Shown here in pieces: positions 1 to 5,819 of a DNA stretch of 6,436 nucleotides (within the stretch, counting starts at the first letter, position 1; every line of letters starts with the position of its first letter). The DNA is from Spirochaetaceae bacterium (lineage in GTDB: Bacteria > Spirochaetota > Spirochaetia > Treponematales > Breznakiellaceae). The stretch is taken from NCBI GenBank assembly GCA_031288215.1, contig JAITRV010000037.1, positions 1-6,436 of the forward strand. The letters are read 5' to 3'. Both the position numbers and the translations under genes were made by a program. Below the pieces are notes generated by a model. That model made no database searches, was not told the origin of the DNA, and was given only the letters and a program-made list of their open reading frames with translations.

Positions 1-162
1 GATCCCCGCCATTTGTTTCCCTTTCCCGTCCCGGCGGTAGTGCAGAATCCGACGGCCCTGGGGACCCAGGCCGGGGAGCTGATGCTCAAGCGGCTGCAGT
101 GGGCCATAAAGAATCCCACGCCGAAAATAGTGATGTTGGATACTGAATTAATTTCCAACTGA
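1..162 (+). CDS. C-terminal fragment of a LacI-family-like transcriptional regulator (5' end outside window)
   Basis: An open frame runs from base 1 to a TGA at 160-162, giving 53 residues with no start in the window. The stretch AVVQNPTALGTQAGELMLKR followed by PKIVMLDTELIS matches the end of the periplasmic-binding-protein-like domain of LacI/GalR regulators. In that family a 'V.QP...LG..A.ELLL.R' helix is followed by a strand ending in a 'L.TELI.R.S' type sequence. In known members this domain binds a sugar or nucleoside effector and controls an N-terminal helix-turn-helix DNA-binding domain, which would lie upstream here. The protein stops soon after ELISN, so it ends a few residues earlier than many relatives. 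A periplasmic sugar-binding protein of an ABC transporter is the main alternative, because the fold is shared. The effector and target genes cannot be read from this fragment. Confidence 0.7.
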   Translation, partial: DPRHLFPFPVPAVVQNPTALGTQAGELMLKRLQWAIKNPTPKIVMLDTELISN

Positions 163-189
163 ATGAACCGATCCATCATACATCATACG

Positions 190-240
190 TTGCGGATCAC
201 CACCCCGCCGGCCGCAATTTCCCCCGTTTGTATTTTTTTT
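190..240 (+). terminator. possible weak terminator after the regulator gene
   Basis: TTGCGG (190-195) can pair with CCGCAA (212-217) around a 16-nt loop. A run of eight T follows at 233-240. The stem is only 6 bp and the T run begins about 15 nt beyond it, so the fit to an intrinsic terminator is poor. Its position, just after the regulator stop and before the next promoter, is the main support. Confidence 0.28.
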
Positions 241-250
241 CTGCGTTTTC

Positions 251-279
251 TTGACACGCCGGGGTAAGTATATTACTAT
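251..279 (+). promoter_or_regulatory. sigma-70 type promoter for the lipoprotein gene
   Basis: A perfect -35 box TTGACA (251-256) is followed after 17 nt by TACTAT (274-279), a 4-of-6 match to TATAAT. T-rich tracts just upstream (225-250) could act like an UP element. The region is AT-rich in an otherwise GC-rich window. Transcription would begin near 286, leaving a leader of about 220 nt before the start codon at 508. Confidence 0.7.
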
Positions 280-285
280 TTAAAG

Positions 286-507
286 TAGTTCTTTACGATC
301 TGTCAGAGATCACGGGCTAAGGTCATGGGTGGTTATGGGCCGGTACGGAATTTTCTCCCGAGGGGAGCGCGCCTGAGCGTCGCGCTGCTTTCCGTATGTC
401 TACCCCCCACCCTGCACACCGTCTAATTTTCCGTCTTTTTCTTCACTTTTCCGCGCATCGGCTGTTTTTTTCTTCATTATTATCCCACGTACCCAAGAGG
501 AGGAGTC
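286..507 (+). promoter_or_regulatory. long structured 5' leader of the lipoprotein mRNA
   Basis: The leader begins with a hairpin GATCT-GTCAG-AGATC (297-311). A larger structure follows: TACGGAA (344-350) pairs perfectly with TTCCGTA (390-396). Inside it are CTCCC/GGGAG (355-359 with 363-367) and AGCGCG/CGCGCT (366-371 with 381-386), which share two bases and could be alternative or coaxial stems. A pyrimidine-rich, largely unpaired stretch covers about 397-482. No known riboswitch consensus was recognised. Regulation by attenuation, RNA stability or a ligand is possible but is inference only. Confidence 0.45.
496..505 (+). promoter_or_regulatory. ribosome binding site of the lipoprotein gene
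   Basis: AGAGGAGGAG lies directly before the ATG at 508, with AGGAGG at 498-503 leaving 4 nt. It fixes the start and suggests efficient initiation once the leader is accessible. Confidence 0.8.
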
Positions 508-2400
508 ATGAAACCATCCTATCCCTATAAACCGGCCCTCGCGGCCCTCTCCCTGGCGCTGGCGGCCCTGCTCCTGGCCACCTGTCCCAATCCCGCCATA
601 TCCGGCGGCGCCCCCGCCGGGGAATCCGGCGGCGCCGATATCCCCGCGGGCACGGGACTGGCGGTGATACAACTGGAGGGCGTGGGCGGCGGGAATGCCG
701 TCCGTACCGCCGTTCCGGATCATATCGACGGCTACCTCTTTATCCTGAGTTTTACCGCCGCCGGAAAGACCGATGTGGAACTGGAACTGTCGTCGTCGGG
801 CGACACGAGCGTTACGGTGCCCCTGGAGCAAGGAACGTGGAACCTGACCGTCGACGCCTATACCACCGGTCCCGGCTCGGACTTCACCTTCAAGAAGGGG
901 GAGACCGTCTCGATAACCATCAAGGCGGAAACCACCACGGTCTTTAGCGTGTACATGGAACTGGACACCGACTTCAGCGGCACGGGAACCCTGACCTACG
1001 AGATCGAGGTTCCCGCCTCGACCCGGGGCTGGCTGGGGCTGTACCCCCTGGACGTTCCGGAATTTTCAGGCGACGTCTTCGGCCTCGATTCGACCGTTAC
1101 CACCGACGATACACTTGAGCGCGATATTTCAAACCCGAAGGAGGACGCCGCCGCCATCGTCACCAGCGCCGCCAGTGCGCCGGACGGTATTCCCCTTCCC
1201 GGCGGGACCTACCGGGCGGTCATAGACCTCTACAACGAGGGGGCCAACAAGTTCGCCGTGTATTCCACCATCGTGCATATTTACAAGGGCCAGGCTACCC
1301 CCCTGAACCGGCGTTTTACCCTTGAAGGCAATTTCGCCGACTGCCCCCCGGTGGTGGGGGAAACCGGGACCTCCCTGGCTGCCAAGCTGAACGCGGCCTT
1401 GGCTTCCACCGAAGCGGACTGTACCATCGTCCTGGAGGGCAATGAATACTACTTTCCCCCCTATGACTTCAGCGGGCTATCGGGGGACAAGACCATCACC
1501 ATCAGGGGCAACGGCAAGACGATCCAATTGGGCAGCGTGGAGAGTATCCTTTTTACCCTGCCTTCCGGCCTTACCCTGGTGTTGCATGATGTAACGCTCC
1601 GGGGACTTGCCCAGTCCGGCTCTAGCACCGCCAGCCTGGTACGGGTGGAGGACAAGGCAATCCTGGAACTGAGGGCCGGTTCCCGCATTACCGAAAGTCG
1701 CGCCTCCTCCGGCGGCGGGGTGTATGTCGGCGGAACCCTCGCCATGATCGGCGGAGAAATCAGCGGCAATTTCGCCTCCTCCGGGAAGGGGGGCGGGGTG
1801 TATGTCTTCACCGGCGGAACCTTTACCCTGAGCGGCGGCGCGGTCAGCCGCAATCAAGCCTCCGTTGGCGGCGGGGTGTATGTCGACAACGGCGGAACCC
1901 TTACCCTGAGCGGCGGCGCGGTCAGCCGTACCGCCACGGGTAGCGGGGTGTGTGTCAACGGCACCGGAGACTTTACCATGAGCGGCGGCGCGATCAGTTA
2001 CAATCGCGCCGCCGGCGCCGGCGGCGGGCTGGATTTTAGGGGTACCGGAGGCTCCCTGCTGAGCGGCGGCACGGTCAACGGCAATTCCGCAAGCTCCACC
2101 GGCGGCGGGATATATGTCAACGGCAGAACCGTTACCATGACCGGCGGATCGGTCGGCGCCAATACCGCCGCCGCCTCCTCCGGCGGCGGGGTGTATGTCG
2201 AAAGCGGAGGAACCTTTATCAAGCAAGGAGGGGGGACCATTTACGGGTCTGACGGCGGTACCTTGAAGAACACCGCCCAATCCGACAGTAAAGGCCACGC
2301 GGTCTATGTTTCTTCCGGCTCCAAGAAACGCAGTACCACGGCGGGACCCGCCGTGGACCTGGACAGCGCGACGGCCGGAGCGGCGGGCGGCTGGGACTAA
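508..2400 (+). CDS. predicted surface lipoprotein with right-handed parallel beta-helix repeats (treponemal GGGVYV/SGG repeat family)
   Basis: The 630-residue product starts with a lipoprotein-type signal: two Lys (2 and 8), a hydrophobic core (10-24) and a lipobox LATC with the lipidated Cys at 26. Thr at the -1 position is unusual for enterobacterial lipoboxes, but spirochaete lipoboxes are looser. Residues about 50-150 and 160-270 look like two copies of a beta-sandwich segment, each with a 'PL..GT(W/Y)...VD.Y' strand. From about 290 a beta-helix begins ('TIVLEGNEYYF', 'KTITIRGNGKTIQL', 'LTLVLHDVTLRGL'). It continues as seven units of about 26 residues (402-590) with the pattern GGGVYV..GGT.T.SGG.(V/I)S.N.A. 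The C-terminal tail (595-630) keeps a decayed unit and ends GGWD. The GG-rich repeats recall chlamydial polymorphic outer membrane proteins, but no autotransporter barrel is present, so lipid anchoring is the likely attachment. Adhesion or polysaccharide binding is plausible; no catalytic motif was seen. Confidence 0.85.
   Translation: MKPSYPYKPALAALSLALAALLLATCPNPAISGGAPAGESGGADIPAGTGLAVIQLEGVGGGNAVRTAVPDHIDGYLFILSFTAAGKTDVELELSSSGDTSVTVPLEQGTWNLTVDAYTTGPGSDFTFKKGETVSITIKAETTTVFSVYMELDTDFSGTGTLTYEIEVPASTRGWLGLYPLDVPEFSGDVFGLDSTVTTDDTLERDISNPKEDAAAIVTSAASAPDGIPLPGGTYRAVIDLYNEGANKFAVYSTIVHIYKGQATPLNRRFTLEGNFADCPPVVGETGTSLAAKLNAALASTEADCTIVLEGNEYYFPPYDFSGLSGDKTITIRGNGKTIQLGSVESILFTLPSGLTLVLHDVTLRGLAQSGSSTASLVRVEDKAILELRAGSRITESRASSGGGVYVGGTLAMIGGEISGNFASSGKGGGVYVFTGGTFTLSGGAVSRNQASVGGGVYVDNGGTLTLSGGAVSRTATGSGVCVNGTGDFTMSGGAISYNRAAGAGGGLDFRGTGGSLLSGGTVNGNSASSTGGGIYVNGRTVTMTGGSVGANTAAASSGGGVYVESGGTFIKQGGGTIYGSDGGTLKNTAQSDSKGHAVYVSSGSKKRSTTAGPAVDLDSATAGAAGGWD
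1711..2277 (+). repeat. tandem beta-helix coding repeats, about 78 bp per unit
   Basis: Seven in-frame units each open with a GGCGGCGGGGTGTATGTC-like sequence (copies near 1711, 1792, 1867 and 2182 are nearly identical; others have diverged). The segments 1813-1850 and 1891-1928 differ at one base in 38 and lie exactly 78 bp, or 26 codons, apart. The unit starting near 1942 has lost its GGG (GSGVCV), and the one near 2023 reads GGGLDF, so the middle of the array is the most diverged. Confidence 0.85.
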
Positions 2401-2401
2401 A

Positions 2402-2440
2402 AACAGGGCCGCCTTCGGTGAGGCGCGGCGGGGGCCTGTT
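2402..2440 (+). other. imperfect stem-loop just after the lipoprotein stop
   Basis: AACAGG (2402-2407) pairs with CCTGTT (2435-2440). An inner stem GCCT/AGGC (2411-2414 with 2421-2424) closes a TCGGTG loop. No T tract follows, so it is not a typical intrinsic terminator. It may protect the 3' end of the mRNA or, with the next stem-loop, weaken read-through. Confidence 0.4.
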
Positions 2441-2441
2441 C

Positions 2442-2484
2442 CCGGACATCCCCCGTGCCGGAGGACCGGCATGGGGCTATCCGG
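2442..2484 (+). terminator. strong stem-loop between the lipoprotein gene and the downstream gene
   Basis: In RNA, CCCCGUGCCGG (2451-2461) pairs over all 11 bases, with one G-U, to CCGGCAUGGGG (2466-2476) around an AGGA loop. Beyond a 4/3 internal loop, CCGGA (2442-2446) pairs with TCCGG (2480-2484). This is one of the most stable hairpins in the window. It lacks a following U tract, so a terminator role is uncertain. Transcript stabilisation, or being a dispersed repeat, are alternatives: the same CCGGCAYGGG motif recurs upstream of purE. Confidence 0.4.
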
Positions 2485-2501
2485 CGGCCTGTAATGTGGA
2501 G

Positions 2502-2507
2502 TATAAT
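2502..2507 (+). promoter_or_regulatory. consensus -10 like hexamer upstream of the 148-residue protein
   Basis: TATAAT occurs at 2502-2507. The bases 17 nt upstream (ATCCGG) do not resemble a -35 box, and there is no extended TGn. Transcription from here would begin almost at the ATG at 2514, giving a nearly leaderless mRNA and excluding the GGAG at 2498-2501. A chance match is quite possible. Confidence 0.25.
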
Positions 2508-2513
2508 CAATGA

Positions 2514-2960
2514 ATGGAAAAGAAAAACCCGGACGGACCGGCGCAATTTTGGCGGGAATACGAAGAACGCTATGGAGAGAACGTCCACGCCTATGTTTTG
2601 GGCCGCTACCTTTCCGGCTGGGAGGAATATGAAGGGCCCCTCTGGGGACTCCTCATCGCCACCGGCGGAGGCTTCCGGTTCCACCACTTCCCCCATGAGA
2701 GCTGGCTCACCGCCCTGTCCCGGGTCGCCCGGGGGGATAAGGGCCCGGAGGAAAAGACCATCTTCATCCCCCGGGACCGGATCTGCTCCGCCGAACTCTA
2801 CCGGGAGAAAAGCCTGCTGAAACGGATTCTCCTCGCATCCCCGCCCCTGCTGATCCTCCGATACCGGAAGGAAGCGGGGGAGGGCGAGACCGCAACCCTC
2901 CGGGCAGAGACCGAAGAAAAAGCCGCCGCCCTGCTCCCCTTCCTTCATCCGAACGCATAA
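2514..2960 (+). CDS. hypothetical protein, 148 residues, possibly PH/GRAM-like fold
   Basis: Function not recognised. The frame is closed by a TGA at 2511-2513, so ATG 2514 is the first possible start; GGAG at 2498-2501 sits 12 nt upstream. The product has no signal peptide and no clear membrane segment, so it should be cytoplasmic. Residues 11-40 are charged and aromatic (FWREYEERY, YLSGWEEYEG), suggesting a helix. Residues 41-70 contain strand-like WGLLIATGGGFRFHHF, and 81-118 contain KTIFIPRDRI then a basic-hydrophobic run ending LLILRYR. The last part (123-145) is acidic and Ala-rich, probably helical. A short beta barrel followed by a helix would resemble PH- or GRAM-like bacterial domains, a guess from pattern alone. 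Codon use and GC match the neighbours. It lies 113 bases after the lipoprotein gene and may share its transcript. It converges on purF with 20 bases between stops. Confidence 0.72.
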   Translation: MEKKNPDGPAQFWREYEERYGENVHAYVLGRYLSGWEEYEGPLWGLLIATGGGFRFHHFPHESWLTALSRVARGDKGPEEKTIFIPRDRICSAELYREKSLLKRILLASPPLLILRYRKEAGEGETATLRAETEEKAAALLPFLHPNA

Positions 2961-2980
2961 GGCGTCGTGACGGGACGGCG

Positions 2981-4411
2981 TTAGGAGGAGGGAGGCGGGG
3001 GGCCGGGGACGGCTATGGGGTATTCCCCGGTGAAACAGCCCAGGCAGTAGCCTCCCTCCCCGTTCAGGGCCTCCAGAAGACCCTCCACGGAGATAAAGGC
3101 CAGGCTGTGGGCCCCCAGGGAGTCGCAGAGTTCTTCCACGCTGCTGCCGTTGCTGATCAGATCCTTGCGGTGGGGGGTGTCAATGCCGAAGTAGCAGGGA
3201 AACCGCACCGGCGGGGAGCAGACCCGGATGTGCACCTCCCGGGCACCGGCCTTCTTCAAAATGGCCACCAGGCGCCGGCTGGTGGTCCCCCGGACGATGG
3301 AGTCGTCGATGATCACCACCCGCTTGCCCGTAACTTCCCGCTGGATCACGTTATGCTTCACCGACACGGCCTTTTCCCGCAGGGCCTGATTCGGGGCGAT
3401 AAAGGTCCTCCCCACGTACTTGCTCTTCACGATTCCCAGGCCGAAGGGGGTGCCCGTGGCCCGGCCGTAGCCAATCGCCGCGGGGATCCCCGAATCGGGC
3501 ACCCCGATCACCAGGTCCGCGGCGACCGCCGATTCCCGCCCCAGGATTTCCCCCGCCCTGACCCGGGAGCCGTAGACATCCACCTGGTCGATCACGCTGT
3601 CGGGCCGGGCAAAGTAGACGTACTCGAAGGCGCAGACCGCCCGGCGGGTTTTTTCGCTGAAGGTAAAGTTCAGGACCTGCTCCCGGTTGATGATGATGAG
3701 TTCCCCGGGGTCCAGGTCCCGGACGAACTCCCCCCCCACCGCGTCGATGGCGCAGGATTCGCTGGCCAGGACCCAGCCGTCGCTGAGTTTCCCCAGGCAG
3801 AGGGGCCGGATGCCGTTGGGGTCCCGGGCGCCCACCAGGGCGTCGTCGGTGAGGACCACCAGGGCGTAGGAACCCTTGATGAACTTGATCGTATCGGTGA
3901 GGGCCTTTTCCAGCCCCTTCTTGTAATTTTTGGTGATCAGGTTCACGATCACCTCGCTGTCGCTGGTGGAGGTGAAGCCCACCCCGGCGTCTTCCAGCAG
4001 TTCCCGGACCACGTCGGCGTTGGTCAGGGTGCCGTTATGGGCCACGGCGATGGACCCCAGCTTGGAGCGCTTGATAAAGGGCTGGGCGTTCTCGATGATG
4101 CTGGAACCGGAGGTGGAGTAGCGCACATGGCCCACCCCGGCGGAACCGGTGAGCTGGCCGAGGATTTCGGGGCCCAAGACGCTTCCCACCAGCCCCATCC
4201 CCTTCCGGCACTCCATGACCTTATTCCGGACCACCGCAACCCCGGCGCTCTCCTGCCCCCGGTGCTGCAGGGACAAAAGGCCGGAATAGATCAGGGAAGC
4301 CGCCTCCTTTTCCGGGTCCTCAAGGAAGACCCCGAAGACGCCGCACTCCTCCCGGAGTTTGTCCCCTTCCTCCCGGTTATCCTGCTCAGCCTCATTATCG
4401 CGCCTCATCAT
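2981..4411 (-). CDS. purF: amidophosphoribosyltransferase (glutamine PRPP amidotransferase), [4Fe-4S] type
   Basis: PurF makes 5-phosphoribosylamine from PRPP and glutamine, the first committed step of purine synthesis. From the chosen ATG (4411) the protein has 476 residues, the usual length. Cys23, in REECGVFGV, is the N-terminal nucleophile exposed when a propeptide (here 22 residues) is cleaved. The glutaminase domain shows LQHRGQESAG, GHVRYSTSG, AHNGTLTNA and STSDSEV. The phosphoribosyltransferase domain shows VIGVPDSG and the PRPP motif VVIIDDSIVRGTT (365-377). Cys260, Cys406, Cys456 and Cys459 match the four cluster ligands of the B. subtilis enzyme, so an oxygen-labile [4Fe-4S] form is expected, fitting an anaerobe. 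The start rests on AGGAGGAGG (4424-4416), 4 nt before ATG 4411. ATG 4408 is equally possible. ATG 4450 overlaps the purC stop (TGATG) and would add 13 residues. It is last in the purE-purC-purF operon. Confidence 0.96.
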   Translation of the reverse strand: MMRRDNEAEQDNREEGDKLREECGVFGVFLEDPEKEAASLIYSGLLSLQHRGQESAGVAVVRNKVMECRKGMGLVGSVLGPEILGQLTGSAGVGHVRYSTSGSSIIENAQPFIKRSKLGSIAVAHNGTLTNADVVRELLEDAGVGFTSTSDSEVIVNLITKNYKKGLEKALTDTIKFIKGSYALVVLTDDALVGARDPNGIRPLCLGKLSDGWVLASESCAIDAVGGEFVRDLDPGELIIINREQVLNFTFSEKTRRAVCAFEYVYFARPDSVIDQVDVYGSRVRAGEILGRESAVAADLVIGVPDSGIPAAIGYGRATGTPFGLGIVKSKYVGRTFIAPNQALREKAVSVKHNVIQREVTGKRVVIIDDSIVRGTTSRRLVAILKKAGAREVHIRVCSPPVRFPCYFGIDTPHRKDLISNGSSVEELCDSLGAHSLAFISVEGLLEALNGEGGYCLGCFTGEYPIAVPGPPPPSS

Positions 4412-4415
4412 CGCG

Positions 4416-4424
4416 CCTCCTCCT
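4416..4424 (-). promoter_or_regulatory. ribosome binding site that sets the purF start
   Basis: On the minus strand AGGAGGAGG occupies 4424-4416, followed by CGCG and two successive ATG codons (4411 and 4408). It argues against the upstream in-frame ATG at 4450 and GTG at 4453, which overlap the end of purC. A translating ribosome finishing purC would uncover this site, allowing coupling. Confidence 0.75.
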
Positions 4425-4449
4425 GCTTCCGGATCACTGCCCGGGGGCA

Positions 4450-5223
4450 TCACCTCGAATCATCCATCGACGGCGCGCTTATGCGGGAAAGAATTTCGAC
4501 ATAGGCTTCCTTCACGCTGCCCAGGTCCCGGCGGAAGCGGTCTTTGTCGAGCTTTTCGTTGGTCTTTGCGTCCCAGAACCGGCAGGTGTCCGGGGAAATC
4601 TCGTCCGCCAGAACCAGCCGTCCCGGCTTCCCCGGGGTCCAGCCGAATTCAAGCTTGAAATCGATGAGCCGGATCCCCCGGGAGAGGAAGAAGGCCGAAA
4701 GGATGCCGTTTACCCGGAGGGCGATATCCCGGATTTCCTCGATTTCCTCAAAGGAGGAAGCCCCGATGGCCACCGCATGGTAGTCGTTGATCAGCGGATC
4801 CCCCAGGGCGTCGTCCTTATAGGAAAGCTCAAACACCGTGGTCTTGAGGGCCGTCCCCTCGGTAAGCCCCAGCCGCTTTGCCATGGACCCCGCGGCGGTG
4901 TTCCGGATTATCACCTCCAGGGGAATGATCCGCACCTTCTTGCAAACCATGTCCCGGTCGTTGATCCGCGCGACAAAGTGGGTGGGCACGGCGGCTTCTT
5001 CCAGGAGTTCAAAAACCCCCGAGGCGATCCGGTTGTTCAGAACCCCCTTGTCCTCGATGAGGCCCTTTTTTTCCCCGTTGAAGGCGGTGGCGTCGTCCTT
5101 GTAATGGATGACCACGAAGTCCTCCCGGCCCTCGACGGCAAAAACCTGTTTGGCCTTTCCCTCATAGAGGAGGGGCCCCCGCCGGATATCCGGGGGGACG
5201 GCCTCCTTCCGGTATTCGCTCAT
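4450..5223 (-). CDS. purC: phosphoribosylaminoimidazole-succinocarboxamide synthase (SAICAR synthetase)
   Basis: PurC joins aspartate to CAIR using ATP to give SAICAR in the cytoplasm. The product has 257 residues, a normal length for the stand-alone bacterial enzyme. Visible family motifs are LLYEGKAKQVF (18-28, nucleotide-binding loop), YKDDATAFNG (41-50), IIPLEVIIRNTAAGS (99-113, first signature), LIDFKLEFG (186-194, second signature), LADEISPDTCRFWD (205-218) and DKDRFRRDLG near the end. The ATG at 5223 overlaps the purE stop as ATGA. An AAGGAG site lies 7-8 nt upstream, inside the end of purE. The stop at 4452-4450 leaves about 38 nt before the purF start. In some bacteria purE and purC are fused; here they are separate but translationally overlapped, consistent with PurE passing its product to PurC. 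Confidence 0.96.
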   Translation of the reverse strand: MSEYRKEAVPPDIRRGPLLYEGKAKQVFAVEGREDFVVIHYKDDATAFNGEKKGLIEDKGVLNNRIASGVFELLEEAAVPTHFVARINDRDMVCKKVRIIPLEVIIRNTAAGSMAKRLGLTEGTALKTTVFELSYKDDALGDPLINDYHAVAIGASSFEEIEEIRDIALRVNGILSAFFLSRGIRLIDFKLEFGWTPGKPGRLVLADEISPDTCRFWDAKTNEKLDKDRFRRDLGSVKEAYVEILSRISAPSMDDSR

Positions 5224-5699
5224 AATTCCACTCCTTCGTTATCCCCAACAAAGCGGGCCTTTATCCCCTCCCAATGGGCCGCCAGGGCTTCCCGGAGGGG
5301 CGGGTATTTGAGGGCAAGGATACGGCAGGCCAGGTATGCGGCGTTGGCGGCGTTGTCCAGGCCCACCACAGCCACCGGCACGGGCCGGGGCATCTGAACC
5401 ATGGAGAGCAGGGCGTCCAGACCCCCAAGCCCCCCGGCGGCGATAGGCACGCCGATGACGGGAATCAGGGTAAGGCTGGCGATCACGCCGGGCAGATGGG
5501 CCGCGAGTCCCGCCCCGGCGACGATTACCTCGGTCCCGCCGGCCTCCAGGGCCGCCACCGTCTCCCGGAGCAGTTCCGGCGTCCGGTGGGCGGACAGGAT
5601 GTGGGAAGAAAACTCCACCCCCAGTTCCCGAAACACCTCCGCGGCTTTTTTCATGACCCCCTTATCCGAGGGGGACCCAAAGATTAAAGCGGCTTTCAT
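5220..5699 (-). CDS. purE: class I PurE, N5-carboxyaminoimidazole ribonucleotide mutase
   Basis: Class I PurE converts N5-CAIR to CAIR, the substrate of PurC. The 159-residue length is typical. Key motifs are FGSPSDKGVM (7-16, phosphate-binding Ser/Asp), SAHRTPE with His38 as the likely proton carrier, AGAGLAAHLPGV (61-72), PVIGVPI (80-86) and GLDALLSMVQMP (93-104). SAHRTP and AAHLPG are class I features; class II enzymes such as that of Treponema denticola instead carry SAHKT-type sequences and need no PurK. No purK is present next to it. The frame stays open for 61 more codons upstream, but that segment lies in repeat DNA and resembles no PurE, so ATG 5699 at MKAALIFGS is the natural start. 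No Shine-Dalgarno sequence precedes it. The gene is first in the purE-purC-purF set and overlaps purC by 4 nt. Confidence 0.95.
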   Translation of the reverse strand: MKAALIFGSPSDKGVMKKAAEVFRELGVEFSSHILSAHRTPELLRETVAALEAGGTEVIVAGAGLAAHLPGVIASLTLIPVIGVPIAAGGLGGLDALLSMVQMPRPVPVAVVGLDNAANAAYLACRILALKYPPLREALAAHWEGIKARFVGDNEGVEL

Positions 5700-5708
5700 A
5701 TTATGAAG

Positions 5709-5737
5709 AAAATACCATATCCCCCGGATGAGAACAA
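5709..5737 (-). promoter_or_regulatory. candidate promoter of the purECF operon
   Basis: On the minus strand TTGTTC (5737-5732) is followed after 17 nt by TATTTT (5714-5709). Both are partial matches to sigma-70 boxes, in a short AT-rich stretch between GC-rich DNA. Transcription would begin near 5702, only a few nt before ATG 5699. That would give a leaderless purE mRNA, consistent with the missing Shine-Dalgarno sequence. A promoter in the AT-rich region 6190-6300 is an alternative. Confidence 0.35.
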
Positions 5738-5743
5738 GCCCCA

Positions 5744-5769
5744 GGGATACCCCGGCGGGGATACCCCGG
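5744..5769. repeat. 12-bp tandem direct repeat GGGATACCCCGG
   Basis: GGGATACCCCGG occurs at 5744-5755 and again at 5758-5769, period 14. It lies between the candidate purE promoter and the 23-bp inverted-repeat element. It could be a duplicated operator or part of the repeat-rich tract; nothing else supports a specific role. Confidence 0.5.
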
Positions 5770-5819
5770 AGGCTGGTCCTCCCGGCACGGGCCGGCATGG
5801 GGGGATCAGCCGGGGGGTC

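Noticed and set aside
286..400. cyclic di-GMP or purine riboswitch in the lipoprotein leader
   Set aside because: Conserved core sequences of these classes were not recognised; only generic stems are visible.
1477..2472. 331-codon minus-strand open frame opposite the beta-helix repeats
   Set aside because: It mirrors the repeat codons of the real gene, shows Pro/Ala/Gly-rich low-complexity sequence with no family features, and arises from high GC.
3107..4504. 465-codon plus-strand open frame opposite purF and the end of purC
   Set aside because: It lies entirely across two certain genes on the other strand; its protein is a His/Gly/Asp/Pro-rich shadow of their GC-rich codons.
4777..5397. 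206-codon plus-strand open frame opposite purC and purE
   Set aside because: It is a shadow of two well-recognised genes, with no independent start signal.
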